NCBI RefSeq assembly: GCF_000709085.1
Contig: NZ_JFBD01000006.1
Location: 1-36,824 of the forward strand
Direction of reading: 5' to 3'
From: Virgibacillus alimentarius
GTDB lineage: Bacteria; Bacillota; Bacilli; Bacillales; Amphibacillaceae
Length of the DNA stretch: 36,824 nt
Within the stretch, counting starts at the first letter, position 1, and each line of letters starts with the position of its first letter. Under the pieces are notes generated by a model. It ran no database searches. It was not told the origin of the DNA and saw only the letters and a program-made list of their open reading frames with translations. Positions 26,869 through 35,821 of the stretch are shown piece by piece. Made by a program: the position numbers and the translations under genes.

Positions 26869-26895
26869 GTTTAATTGTTTGAATAAAGTGGAAAT
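26869..26895 (+). promoter_or_regulatory. Candidate stress (sigma-B-like) promoter of the DUF948 gene
   Basis: GTTTAA (26869-26874) and GGAAAT (26890-26895) are 15 nt apart, a partial match to the sigma-B pattern GTTTAA/GGGTAT. I recall the B. subtilis DUF948 gene ytxG as sigma-B controlled, which motivates the suggestion. The match is weak. Confidence 0.25.
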
Positions 26896-26943
26896 ACATA
26901 TGGAACAATAAGAATCGAAATATAAAGGAGGCTAGTAAATAAT

Positions 26944-27363
26944 ATGATGTGGGTAGGAATTGGATTATCTGTTATTGGAATTGCATTTTTCATTCTAGTC
27001 ATTTTATTAATGGAACCTTTAAACAATTTAGCTGAAACGCTTAAAAGCTTAAAGGGAACGACTGACAAACTTCCTGAGAATGTTGATAAAGTATTCAGCG
27101 AAACAACCGATATCTTTAAGACAGCAAAGGGAACATTAAGTGATGTTAATGAAAAACTAAACACATTAAATCCTATATTCAACATTGTGAATGACATTGG
27201 AGAAGCATCTCAAAAGCTATCATCCTCTCTTTCAAAAGCGAGTAAAGCCTTTAAGGAAAATACATCTGATCCAAACAACGTAATCCACCGCAATAATTTA
27301 GAAAGTTTATACGGCGGTGTAGCACTTGTCTACTATCTTCTTAAAGGAAAAAAGAAAAAATAA
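26944..27363 (+). CDS. DUF948 membrane-anchored coiled-coil protein, copy 1
   Basis: A 139-residue protein with one N-terminal membrane helix (WVGIGLSVIGIAFFILVILLM in part) and a long amphipathic helix of the DUF948 (YtxG-like) type. This shows the paired segments LKGTTDKLPENVDKVFSETTDI and TLSDVNEKLNTLNPIFNIVNDIGEA in outline. A basic tail (KGKKKK) ends it. AAAGGAGG lies about 12 nt before the ATG. Function is unknown; the family is general-stress related in Bacillus. It faces a second DUF948 gene (27793-27401) across a shared terminator. Confidence 0.8.
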   Translation: MMWVGIGLSVIGIAFFILVILLMEPLNNLAETLKSLKGTTDKLPENVDKVFSETTDIFKTAKGTLSDVNEKLNTLNPIFNIVNDIGEASQKLSSSLSKASKAFKENTSDPNNVIHRNNLESLYGGVALVYYLLKGKKKK

Positions 27364-27365
27364 CA

Positions 27366-27404
27366 AAAATCTTCCCCAACACAAATGTTGAGGAAGATTT
27401 TTAT
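27366..27404. terminator. Shared terminator between the two DUF948 genes
   Basis: AAATCTTCC(C)CAACA pairs with TGTTG(A)GGAAGATTT around loop CAAA, with an A-run before and a T-run after, so it works in both directions. The stop codon of the minus-strand gene lies at its edge. Confidence 0.85.
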
Positions 27405-27793
27405 TTTTTCCGTCTTTTAAATAATCTTGAACGGAATGCGCTTTTTTCGGATTCTCCTGCGTCTTCTCCAGACGCTTGTTTTCTTTTGAAGATTGGGTTA
27501 CTCGCTAGAGAAGAGGCGAAGCCGCGAGTTGCTTCAGTCACATCTTCTACAGCATAAAATAATGGACTCAATGTACGCATTTTTTCATTTAAATCCGTTA
27601 ACGTCTGGTTACTTTCATGCAGTATATTCTCTGTTTCCTTGAAAATCGTATCCAGTTGATCCGGCAATTGTTCAACCGTATCACCTACACCATCAATCAC
27701 CTTTGTCATTGCATACAGTGTATAGGAAAGGTAACCAACTAAAACCGCAAACGCAATACTAAAAATCAAGACGCCTATTCCGAGTACAACCAC
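27401..27793 (-). CDS. DUF948 membrane-anchored coiled-coil protein, copy 2
   Basis: A 130-residue protein with one N-terminal helix (GIGVLIFSIAFAVLVGYLSY) and the same DUF948 layout as the facing gene: VEQLPDQLDTIFKETENIL, then LTDLNEKMRTLSPLFYAVEDVTEATRG in outline, then a charged tail ending in RRKK. The start is GTG at 27793, 6 nt after AGAGGG. The two proteins share the order LP-x-x-x-(D/N), T-L-x-D-(V/L)-N-E-K, (N/S)P-(I/L)-F, so they are paralogues. Role unknown. Confidence 0.78.
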   Translation of the reverse strand: MVVLGIGVLIFSIAFAVLVGYLSYTLYAMTKVIDGVGDTVEQLPDQLDTIFKETENILHESNQTLTDLNEKMRTLSPLFYAVEDVTEATRGFASSLASNPIFKRKQASGEDAGESEKSAFRSRLFKRRKK

Positions 27794-27935
27794 CTATATC
27801 CCTCTTTTCCTATGTATATTTTTATAATAGCATGATTCCACCAGTATTTGTCACCTGAAACTAATAATTAGAATACCATAAATAGATTAAATCATACAAA
27901 TGAGGGGTATATCTAAATCGTTAGGAGGATTATCG

Positions 27936-28760
27936 ATGTCTACTTTCATTAACTACATAAAAGATCTGCTTGCAGAATTTAAAAAAGATAATGTCCCTAT
28001 TTTAGCAGCAGCGCAAGCCTATTACTATCTATTATCCATCTTTCCATTACTTATTGTGTGCTTCGCAATTATACCATATTTTAAAATTGAACCGAACGAT
28101 GCCATCGATTTCATGAATAAAACATTGCCAAGTGAAATGGCATCTATCTTCGAAGAAAATATTATCAGCCTTATTCAAACACCTAAGGGCGGATTGCTTA
28201 CTTTTGGTATTATTGCAGCACTATGGTCCGCTTCCGGTGGAATAAACGCTTTTATTAAGGCTGTCAATGAGGCATATGAAATCGATGAAACAAGATCTTT
28301 TATCCATGTCCGTTTACTCGCATTAACGTTAACGATTGGAATGATTATTTCATTAGTAGTTGCGATACTTCTGCTTGTTTTTGGCAATGTGATTTTAGGG
28401 TTTATAAAATCTTTTTTAGGTATTAGCGGTTCACTTGTTGTTTTACTCCAGATAGCAAGGTGGACAATTAGTATTCTTGTCATTACCGGGCTTTTAATAT
28501 TGCTTTATCGCTTTGCTCCTAATAAAAAATTGCCATTGAAACATATTATGCCGGGCGCCTTAACTACAAGCATTTTATGGTTACTTATATCATTAGGGTT
28601 TTCCCTGTATGCAAGTAATTTCGGCAGTTACTCGGTTACCTATGGCAGCTTAGGTGGAATCATCGTCCTAATGATCTGGTTCTTCTTAACGGGATTAACC
28701 CTAATGATAGGTGCAGAAATTAATATTATCCACCAACGGAGAAACAAAGGTACAAATTAA
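27936..28760 (+). CDS. YihY/BrkB family membrane protein
   Basis: A 274-residue inner-membrane protein of the YihY (formerly called RNase BN/BrkB) family, close to B. subtilis YfkH, with about six helices. Visible family features are AAAQAYYYLLSIFPLLI near the N-terminus, LWSASGGINAFIKAVNEAYE, RFAPN(K)K in the middle, and GSYSVTYGSLGGIIVLMIWFFLTGLTLMIGAEIN near the C-terminus, given in outline. The role is unknown; the family is not a ribonuclease. The ATG at 27936 follows AGGAGG by 7 nt; an upstream in-frame ATG at 27900 lacks such a site. It ends at a terminator shared with the convergent AbgT gene. Confidence 0.88.
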   Translation: MSTFINYIKDLLAEFKKDNVPILAAAQAYYYLLSIFPLLIVCFAIIPYFKIEPNDAIDFMNKTLPSEMASIFEENIISLIQTPKGGLLTFGIIAALWSASGGINAFIKAVNEAYEIDETRSFIHVRLLALTLTIGMIISLVVAILLLVFGNVILGFIKSFLGISGSLVVLLQIARWTISILVITGLLILLYRFAPNKKLPLKHIMPGALTTSILWLLISLGFSLYASNFGSYSVTYGSLGGIIVLMIWFFLTGLTLMIGAEINIIHQRRNKGTN

Positions 28761-28763
28761 ATC

Positions 28764-28811
28764 AAAAAGAACCTTTACCCTAAAAAGACGATAAGGTAAA
28801 GGTTCTTTTTT
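28764..28811. terminator. Bidirectional terminator, YihY gene / AbgT gene
   Basis: AAAAAGAACCTTTACC pairs with GGTAAAGGTTCTTTTT, with A and T runs at the two ends. Confidence 0.88.
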
Positions 28812-30334
28812 TACTGATAAAGAATAGGTGATCCTGGACCAAGGTCAATTCCGAGTAGCATCCAAGCAACAAGGAAGATCGTCCAGCCAACTAAGAAGAA
28901 AATGGAATATGGGAACATCACTGAAATTAACGTACCAATTCCCATTTTCTTGTCATATTTTTGTGCGAAAGCAATAATGATTGCAAAATATGTCATTAAT
29001 GGCGTAATAATGTTGGTCGTTGAATCGGCAACCCGATAAGCCATTTGCGTAAGCTCTGGTGAGTAACCAAGCTGCATCATGATCGGTACGAAGACCGGAG
29101 CCATCATTGCCCATTTTGCTGATGCACTACCCATAAATAAATTAATAAATGCTGCGATCACAATAAAGACCAAGATTAGCGGAATTCCGGTTAAATTAAT
29201 ACTTTCTAAAAACTCTGCTCCATATACACCAAGAACAAGTCCCATGTTTGTCTCATTGAAAAATGCAACAAATTGACCAGCAGTAAATGCAAGAACAATG
29301 AACATTCCCATTGACGCCATCGTATCAGACATTTGAGCTGCTACATCTTTGTCATTACGAATAACCTTTGTAACTTTACCGTAAACAAAGCCAGGTACCA
29401 AAAACACAATGGCAATAATTGGTACAAGTGAATCCATAAATGGCGATTGAATAATGGCTCCACCTTCTCCGCGCATCGGAGCACCTGTTGGAAGAATTAG
29501 CAATGCGACTAAGATAAGTGTAACAACTAATGAAACACTTGCCCAAATCAATCCTTTTTTCTCAATACTTTTAAGTCCTTCTAATTTTTCACGGTACTTT
29601 CCTTTATATTCACCTAATCGTGGTTCAACAATTCGTTCGGTTACCCACGCACCGATAAGCGTTAAGATAAAAACAGAAGCGATAATAAAATAATAATTCA
29701 TCGCAATGTTCATTGTGTCTGCATACGACGAATCAATCATTGCTGCAGCATCAATGGTTAATTCCCCTAACATGGCATCTGTTCCGGATAAAAATAGGTT
29801 TGCACTAAATCCAGCAGATACCCCGGCAAATGCGGCAGCTAGTCCAGCTAACGGGTGACGTCCAAGCGCTGCAAATATAACCGCTCCTAGTGGCGGCAGA
29901 ACAACATATCCTGCATCCGAAGCAACACTAGACATGATCCCCGCAAAAACTAAGCCTGCAGTAATCAATTTATTTGGTACGGCTAAAACGAAGCCACGCA
30001 ATAAAGCACTGATTAAGCCCGTCCTCTCAGCAAGACCGATACCAAGCATTGTGACAAGTACAACGCCCAGCGGAGCAAATCCAATGAAATTATCTGTCAA
30101 ATTGGTAAGTATATATTTAATTCCTTCACCACTTAATAAATTTTTAACTTCAATCATTTCGTTTTCTTCTCCAGGATGTTCCACACTAATCCCGAAAGCG
30201 GAAACAATTCCTGATAAAACAACTACTAATAACGCTAATATTGCGAATAGTGTAACAGGATGCGGCAATTTATTACCTACTATTTCGATCCTGTCGAGAA
30301 AACGCTGAAATATCCCCTTTCTTTGCTTCTCCAT
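28811..30334 (-). CDS. AbgT family transporter
   Basis: A 507-residue membrane transporter of the AbgT (p-aminobenzoyl-glutamate / MtrF) family. It has about 11 hydrophobic segments and the family signatures GNKLPHPVTLFAILAL, LGIGLAERTGLISALLR, SDAGYVVLPPLGAVIFAALGRHPLAGLAAAFAGVSAGFSAN (in outline), NLFMGSASAKWAMMAPVFVPIMM and VADSTTNIITPLMTYF. Members import p-aminobenzoyl-glutamate or export sulfonamides; which applies here cannot be told. Single gene with its own promoter. Confidence 0.9.
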   Translation of the reverse strand: MEKQRKGIFQRFLDRIEIVGNKLPHPVTLFAILALLVVVLSGIVSAFGISVEHPGEENEMIEVKNLLSGEGIKYILTNLTDNFIGFAPLGVVLVTMLGIGLAERTGLISALLRGFVLAVPNKLITAGLVFAGIMSSVASDAGYVVLPPLGAVIFAALGRHPLAGLAAAFAGVSAGFSANLFLSGTDAMLGELTIDAAAMIDSSYADTMNIAMNYYFIIASVFILTLIGAWVTERIVEPRLGEYKGKYREKLEGLKSIEKKGLIWASVSLVVTLILVALLILPTGAPMRGEGGAIIQSPFMDSLVPIIAIVFLVPGFVYGKVTKVIRNDKDVAAQMSDTMASMGMFIVLAFTAGQFVAFFNETNMGLVLGVYGAEFLESINLTGIPLILVFIVIAAFINLFMGSASAKWAMMAPVFVPIMMQLGYSPELTQMAYRVADSTTNIITPLMTYFAIIIAFAQKYDKKMGIGTLISVMFPYSIFFLVGWTIFLVAWMLLGIDLGPGSPILYQ

Positions 30335-30394
30335 AAAGTACCCCTTCCTCGTAATATTCAGAAAATAATGTTATTTTTCTATATACCAACTTCT

Positions 30395-30422
30395 ATTATA
30401 AAGAGGAATTAAAAAATGTAAA
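30395..30422 (-). promoter_or_regulatory. Promoter of the AbgT gene
   Basis: On the minus strand TTTACA (30417-30422), 16 nt, then a perfect TATAAT (30395-30400), about 60 nt before the start codon. Confidence 0.75.
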
Positions 30423-30465
30423 TCACTTCTCAATAAGTACTAATAGTAACTTTTTTTTAAATTTT

Positions 30466-30504
30466 TAAAATAAAATAAAAGCAGTCTATAAAAAAACTGC
30501 TTTA
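30466..30504 (-). terminator. Terminator of the germination operon
   Basis: On the minus strand AAAGCAGT pairs with ACTGCTTT around an AT-rich loop, followed by TATTTTATTTT. It lies about 10 nt past the small membrane protein gene. Confidence 0.75.
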
Positions 30505-30512
30505 TCCTTGAT

Positions 30513-30731
30513 TTATTGTTTGTTTGATTTATTTAGAGCAGGAGTTTTCTGTTTTGATTGCTGTTTCATTTTCTGCTTCTGTTTCTGTTCGTCTTCACGC
30601 TTCCATCCAGGATCTCCATATTCGTGTAATTTGGAGTTTATCTTATAGATGCCATACGGTATCAGAAAACTTAAAACTGTACAAATTAAAACCATTTTTT
30701 CAGGTAAAACGCCTATGATTTTATCCCACAT
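30513..30731 (-). CDS. Small membrane protein after gerC, Lys/Gln-rich tail
   Basis: A 72-residue protein not recognised as a named family. It has one hydrophobic segment (MVLICTVLSFLIPYGIYKI, residues 13-31). A cytosolic part follows with the phrase YGDPGWKRED, ending in a low-complexity Lys/Gln tail (residues 48-72). AGGTG lies 7 nt before the ATG. It is 40 nt after gerC with no terminator between, and a terminator follows, so it is probably the fourth gene of the germination operon. A role in receptor assembly or stability is only a guess from position. Confidence 0.6.
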   Translation of the reverse strand: MWDKIIGVLPEKMVLICTVLSFLIPYGIYKINSKLHEYGDPGWKREDEQKQKQKMKQQSKQKTPALNKSNKQ

Positions 30732-30771
30732 ATCAACACCTCATATCAATTAGAAATATCCAAACAATGAT

Positions 30772-31956
30772 TTATTCATGCCGCTTGCCTTTGGCCCGAT
30801 TTGTAGCTCCTGTTTCCCGTATTTGAACATCAGCTGAAACATCGATGCGGCTATTTGCAAAGTAATTCTCGCCGTCTTCCCAGTCCTTTTTTATTCTCTT
30901 CCAAATTGAATAATGTTTTTGTTTTAAAATCTTATCAAAGTCAAAAATATCAAGCTTCATTTCCTTCTGGGCTTTATCAATGGTTTGATTTGCAAGCTTT
31001 TCTATTTTTTTAGCAACCTTCTCCTCTATTTTTGATAAATAGGAAGGATCTAACAGTGTTTTACTTCCATACATTTCGGCAAGTCTTCCTTCTACCTCTA
31101 CGTTTACAGATATATCCATATTTTTTGGGTCTTTTGGATCTATTTTTATCTTACTTTTCGCTCCCTCAAGTTCAAAAGTCATGACATGATCTTCTACCTT
31201 GAACTTGATCACTCCTCCATTCACATCCCCTTTTACTAAATTCATCCCTTTGGTTTCCTGAGCCGTTAACTCAGCGACCATATTATCATTCAAACCGTGA
31301 AAAACAGCTGCACCTTTATAGTCTACTTCATTTTCAGAGAGGGAAATTTTCGGAAGTACATAGCTCTTATTATTTAATAGAAAATCATGTACATTGCCTA
31401 GCGTAACAGGATCTATCATATCTATTGATTTATAGTTATTATCGGAAATCATATCAAGATACCTCACAGGAAGTTGTTCTGGTTCTGGCTTTATTTCAAG
31501 TAATTCTTTTGCCTTATTTTTCGCTATCATAATTTTAATGCCCCTGCGCATTTCCTGATCGCGTATAAATATATCCAGTATACTAGCAAATATTTCAGGT
31601 TCACGGGCTACTTCTTCGGAGACAATAAGAAGCCTTACATGTTCATAAAAGGGAGCGCGACTTATTTCTTGTACCATATTACGATTAATTGTAAATATAC
31701 TTGTTCCGGTAGCTGTTACATTAACAAACGGGGATTTATTATTGCCGCCTCCTGCAGGAGTACCTAATCCGGCAGGAGAGACAATCTGATTTGTCAGCGA
31801 TAAATTCATGTTTTCATCCGAATAATCATTGGCTTTATCAATGGCCGATCCAACCACAAAACCATGCTCCTCAATACTGATTTGATCCCAGCAGCCAGTT
31901 AGTAAAATAACCATAAGAAAATAGGTAGTTATTTGTATCAGTTTTTGCTTAACCAA
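30772..31956 (-). CDS. gerC: Ger(x)C family germinant-receptor lipoprotein (GerAC-like)
   Basis: The C subunit of a nutrient germinant receptor in the spore inner membrane. The 394-residue protein has a basic, hydrophobic signal and lipobox LLTGC followed by WDQISIEEHG, the typical GCWD start of the family. The middle has RAPFYEHVRLLIVSEEVA, and the C-terminal third (FKVEDHVMTFELEGAKSKIKID onwards, in outline) forms the conserved last domain. The start is TTG at 31956, 9 nt after GGGGAG, and overlaps gerB by 8 nt. Which nutrient is sensed cannot be inferred; the symbol is generic. Confidence 0.9.
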   Translation of the reverse strand: MVKQKLIQITTYFLMVILLTGCWDQISIEEHGFVVGSAIDKANDYSDENMNLSLTNQIVSPAGLGTPAGGGNNKSPFVNVTATGTSIFTINRNMVQEISRAPFYEHVRLLIVSEEVAREPEIFASILDIFIRDQEMRRGIKIMIAKNKAKELLEIKPEPEQLPVRYLDMISDNNYKSIDMIDPVTLGNVHDFLLNNKSYVLPKISLSENEVDYKGAAVFHGLNDNMVAELTAQETKGMNLVKGDVNGGVIKFKVEDHVMTFELEGAKSKIKIDPKDPKNMDISVNVEVEGRLAEMYGSKTLLDPSYLSKIEEKVAKKIEKLANQTIDKAQKEMKLDIFDFDKILKQKHYSIWKRIKKDWEDGENYFANSRIDVSADVQIRETGATNRAKGKRHE

Positions 31957-33055
31957 TGGGCTTCACTCCCCTTAGTTTTCCAACCACTAACAATAGAAGC
32001 GCTACAAATACGGTATACCCGAAAGTTATATAACCAACAATAGTTCCATACGTGTATACCTCAATTAAATCCTGTGGGTACATCGCATTGGCATATACTA
32101 ATGGAGATAAAACAAATAAAATCTTATATTTCTGTACATTCTTGAATATAGAATTCAATGCGAAGACACAAATATCAAGTGCCATTGCAGTAGTATTAAA
32201 AATAGCCATGATCCATATCGTAAAAAAAACGGATTCAAATCGCTCAAAAATTTCCCCGGGTATTTCCACTCCTTTTGCTAATTCAATCGTCGGGAATAAT
32301 AAATTACTTGTAACTGCATTTCCAAATACCCCAATAATAGACACATATATAAATAAATACAATCCAACAGGTATACACATTCCGATAACTGCTTTTTTTG
32401 GCACTTTTTTTGGCTTTTTAACAAGGACTGTATAAAACCATAAAATGCCAAATCCAACATAAGAAAAAATTGCTGAACGTAACCCTTTCATATATCCGGT
32501 GAAATCTGTTTCAAGCATCGGAAATAAGTGATTCCATTCAAAACGGTTCAGGCTAAATACAATAACTAACAATGAAATAACTAAAATAATCGGGAAAAAC
32601 ATCATATTTAAGCGAAGCAAGCCCACTCTTGATCCTGCAACAGCGTAAACAACAACAAGCAAAAAAGTTAATGCAATCACTTCCACTGGCGTACGATCAA
32701 ATATATATTGTTTGGAGATATCAGCAATCTCCCGAATTTGAAGTACGGCTAATTGTGATGCAATCACTGCAAAAAGAAATGTTAAAACAAGCGCCACAGG
32801 TTTCGTGACAATACAAGATGCATAGGATAAAAATGTCTGGTTTGGAAAGCTGGATGCTAGTTTTGCGACTATCCATGTTATCATTATAGCGATGATTCCC
32901 CCTATCAAAATAGGGATCCAACCATCAGCAGCTATCGTCACAGCAGCCATATCTTTTGAGAAGGTAAGGACACCTACTCCGATAACAAAGGAAGGTATCG
33001 CAATCATGATTTCCCGTTCACTAATCAACTCATCTGCATGTTTGAAACGTTTCAA
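31949..33055 (-). CDS. gerB: Endospore germination permease (GerAB-like)
   Basis: The B subunit of the germinant receptor, a 368-residue permease of the APC superfamily with about 10 membrane helices. It binds the germinant. Typical features are ISEREIMIAIPSFVIGVGVL at the start (outline), NQTFLSYAS, and the central IREIADISKQYIFDRTPVEVI. The start is TTG at 33055, overlapping the gerA stop (TTGA); GGGAGG lies 9 nt upstream within gerA. The tight overlaps on both sides indicate coupled synthesis of the three receptor subunits. Confidence 0.9.
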   Translation of the reverse strand: MKRFKHADELISEREIMIAIPSFVIGVGVLTFSKDMAAVTIAADGWIPILIGGIIAIMITWIVAKLASSFPNQTFLSYASCIVTKPVALVLTFLFAVIASQLAVLQIREIADISKQYIFDRTPVEVIALTFLLVVVYAVAGSRVGLLRLNMMFFPIILVISLLVIVFSLNRFEWNHLFPMLETDFTGYMKGLRSAIFSYVGFGILWFYTVLVKKPKKVPKKAVIGMCIPVGLYLFIYVSIIGVFGNAVTSNLLFPTIELAKGVEIPGEIFERFESVFFTIWIMAIFNTTAMALDICVFALNSIFKNVQKYKILFVLSPLVYANAMYPQDLIEVYTYGTIVGYITFGYTVFVALLLLVVGKLRGVKPIG

Positions 33056-34620
33056 AGGTTTTTTCCTCCCGTATTACCAGATTTCTCGTCCTCAGCCTGC
33101 AAATACTTCGGTCGTCTCGAAATTAACGGAATGGGCGAACGGAAAATGAGATCATTCCAATCTCTTAAAAAGGTTGGTGCGAATGGAGTAGAATAAGGGA
33201 CTCCAATACTTTTTAAATTAACAAGATGGATATTAATCATAATATAAGCAAGAATGATACCAAAAAGCCCAAATACTGCAGATGCGATCAGAAATCCAAA
33301 AAGAAGAATGCGAAAAGAGATCGCAACACTGTACGATGGAATAGCAAACGATGCGATGGCGTTTAGGGCAACAACGATGACCATGATTGGACTTACAATA
33401 CCCGCTTGAACTGCTGCCTCTCCGATTACTAGTCCACCGACAATACCTATCGTCTGCCCAATTGTTGTAGGCAATCTTGCCCCTGCCTCCCGTAATAATT
33501 CCATTGTAATGGTCATTAATAACGCTTCGATAAAAGGAGGAAAAGGAACTCCTTCCCTTGTCGCTGCAATTGAAAAGGCCAGCTTTTGAGGAATCATCCC
33601 AGGGTGGTAGGAAACTAACGCTACATATAAAGCGGGTAAAAATACAGATATAAATGCAGCAAGATATCGAAGCCCTCGTATCAAGGTCCCTATCGTCCAG
33701 CGTTCATAATAATCTTCGGGCGATTGCAATGCATTTCCAAATGTTGCAGGAAGCACTAAAACTAACGGTGTTCCATCCAAAAAGATGGCTAGTTTCCCCT
33801 GCAAAAGGGCAGCTGACACCTTATCGGGCCTTTCTGTATTTATTAATTGCGGAAATGGTGATAAGAAGCTATCTTCAATCCACTGTTCTATATAACCTAC
33901 ACCAGGTGCATCATCCATATCAATGGCCCTTAGTCTTCGATCCACTTCTTTCACGATATCTGGATTAATAATCCCGTCTACATAGGTTACAGCGATCGTC
34001 TTTTTAGATCGCCTCCCTATATAATGCTTTTTTAAGCGGAGATTGGGATCTCGTATATGGCGACGAAGGAGAACCAGGTTTGTTTGTATATTTTCAACAA
34101 AACCCTCTCTAGGGCCGCGAATGACTGTTTCTGAATCTGGTTCTTCAATTGCACGACTTTCCCAACCTCTTGTATCTATTAATAATACTTTATCAATGCC
34201 ATCTAAATAGAATATTGTATCCCCGTTCAAAAGTGCATTGGATAAATCATCAAGCGTATATCCTTTTTCCGTAGACGCGGAAATAATTTCATTATTAATT
34301 ACTTCAAATAGTTTTACTTTCTCATCTGGTAATTGCTTTCGTTCCGTTTCCAGCTGTACGTTTTTCATAATATGACTATGTATTAAATCATCATTTACTA
34401 ATCCGTCTATATAAGCAATCGCGCATTTATGCTCTGTTCCGCGAACGGTAAATGGACGAACCACAAGGTCAATCGGCTCACCAAGCATCTTTTTTAAATT
34501 GGTTATATTTTTATCTAATTCTTTATAGATAGTGATCGAAAAGTTTTCTTTTTGTTTGTTTTCTTCTTGTTTGTTTGAATTTTGTATTACATTTTGTTTC
34601 CTTTTGACGCGTCGAGCCAC
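33052..34620 (-). CDS. gerA: Germinant-receptor A subunit (GerAA-like)
   Basis: The A subunit, 522 residues. A soluble N-terminal domain (to about 290) contains repeated YIDGLVND / YVDGIINPD elements, TVIRGPREGFVENIQTNLVLLRRHI in outline, and RTRGWE-like DTRGWESR. The membrane part has about five helices, with SYHPGMIPQKLAFSIAATREGVPFPP and ELLREAGARLPTTIGQTIGIVGGLVIGEAAV as hallmarks (outline). The start is placed at GTG 34620, 8 nt after AAGGGG; the in-frame GTG at 34629 abuts that site. Expression would be expected in the forespore under sigma-G, but no convincing sigma-G promoter was found in the 180-nt gap to the divergent gene. Confidence 0.92.
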   Translation of the reverse strand: MARRVKRKQNVIQNSNKQEENKQKENFSITIYKELDKNITNLKKMLGEPIDLVVRPFTVRGTEHKCAIAYIDGLVNDDLIHSHIMKNVQLETERKQLPDEKVKLFEVINNEIISASTEKGYTLDDLSNALLNGDTIFYLDGIDKVLLIDTRGWESRAIEEPDSETVIRGPREGFVENIQTNLVLLRRHIRDPNLRLKKHYIGRRSKKTIAVTYVDGIINPDIVKEVDRRLRAIDMDDAPGVGYIEQWIEDSFLSPFPQLINTERPDKVSAALLQGKLAIFLDGTPLVLVLPATFGNALQSPEDYYERWTIGTLIRGLRYLAAFISVFLPALYVALVSYHPGMIPQKLAFSIAATREGVPFPPFIEALLMTITMELLREAGARLPTTIGQTIGIVGGLVIGEAAVQAGIVSPIMVIVVALNAIASFAIPSYSVAISFRILLFGFLIASAVFGLFGIILAYIMINIHLVNLKSIGVPYSTPFAPTFLRDWNDLIFRSPIPLISRRPKYLQAEDEKSGNTGGKNL

Positions 34621-34803
34621 AACACTCACCCCTTACATCCAACCTGTCATTTTCTTCTTTTTCCCATGATTCATTCCTTTTATTCATTTCGTATGTGCAA
34701 ACGTTTTATTCAGATGAATAGAAAAATTAATTTCTGATCACTCTAATAAAGAATGTTGTGCGATTTTTTAACTAGCTAAACAAAGAAGGGATGAGAAAGT
34801 AGA

Positions 34804-35817
34804 ATGTCAACGGAAAATACTCCAAATCATATAGAACTTACAGCAGCGGAAATTTCGAGTCTTTGGTCTTCCTATCAAGAACATACGCTTAATTTATGTG
34901 GGATAAACTTTTTTTTGGTACATGTGAATGATTCACAAATTCGCCAAATTCTTGAGAAAGCTTTAACCATTGAAAAAAATAACAAAGCTAAATTAGAGCA
35001 ATTTTTTAACAACGAAAATTACCCTGTCCCACAAGGCTTCACAGAACAAGATGTAAACCTAAATGCACCACGGCTTCTCTCGGATAAGCTTTATTTAGAA
35101 TATATTTTGAATATGGCTGAATTAAATCTTTTTACAAACGCAACAGCCTTAACCATGGCAGCTAGATCAGATATTATTGATTTTTACTCCAATAAATTAA
35201 ATATTGCACAAGGACTTCTTAAACAGGCAGTTGAATTAGCAAAACAAAAAGGTACATATGTACGCACACCATCAATTCCAAAGGCAAAGAAGATTGACTT
35301 TGTGAAAAAAGAGAGGTTTTTAACTGGATGGTTTGGTGACCGAAGACCATTGTTAGGAGTTGAAATTGCAAACTTAGCATATGCATCGAAGCGAAATGCA
35401 CTAGGACAAGCAGTAATAACCGCTTTTAGTCAAGTGGCTGAGAACAAAGAAACAAGACAATATTTTGAAAAGGGGCGGGACATTGCAGGAAAACACAAAG
35501 AGGCTTTTAACGATATTTTAAATGAGGATTATTTATCGAATGGTATGCTTATGACATCGGAGGTAACTGATTCGACCGTTGCACCCTTCTCAGATAAGTT
35601 CATGATGAATTTTGTTACAATTCTTATTTCGTTCGGAATTACCCAGTACGGATCAGCAATTTCCGCAAGTCCAAGACATGACCTAGGAGTTACATATACC
35701 CGGCTAATGGCAGAAATAGTGAAGTATTCCAACGAAGGAGCAAACATTATGATAGAAAATGGTTGGATGGAACAACCGCCAATAGCGGCTGACCGTAAGG
35801 GGTTAGCGAAAAGATGA
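34804..35817 (+). CDS. DUF3231 family protein (duplicated helical domain)
   Basis: A 337-residue, largely helical cytosolic protein of the DUF3231 family, which has two related ferritin-like units. The first starts at AAEISSLWSSYQEHT and carries NNEN-YPVPQGFTEQDVN. The second starts at FLTGWFGDRRPLLGVEIANL and carries NDILNEDYLSNGMLMTSEVTDSTVAPFS (outline). Both units share the phrases P...F(T/S)...(D/L)...LLSDK / FSDKFMMNF, suggesting internal duplication. The family occurs in spore formers and its function is unknown. It is divergent from the gerA operon and 4 nt ahead of a small membrane protein gene. Confidence 0.8.
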   Translation: MSTENTPNHIELTAAEISSLWSSYQEHTLNLCGINFFLVHVNDSQIRQILEKALTIEKNNKAKLEQFFNNENYPVPQGFTEQDVNLNAPRLLSDKLYLEYILNMAELNLFTNATALTMAARSDIIDFYSNKLNIAQGLLKQAVELAKQKGTYVRTPSIPKAKKIDFVKKERFLTGWFGDRRPLLGVEIANLAYASKRNALGQAVITAFSQVAENKETRQYFEKGRDIAGKHKEAFNDILNEDYLSNGMLMTSEVTDSTVAPFSDKFMMNFVTILISFGITQYGSAISASPRHDLGVTYTRLMAEIVKYSNEGANIMIENGWMEQPPIAADRKGLAKR

Positions 35818-35821
35818 GCCT

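Noticed and set aside
34630-34803. Sigma-G promoter for the ger operon
   Set aside because: A CATACGA-like -10 is present on the minus strand, but no acceptable -35 stands 17-18 nt from it.
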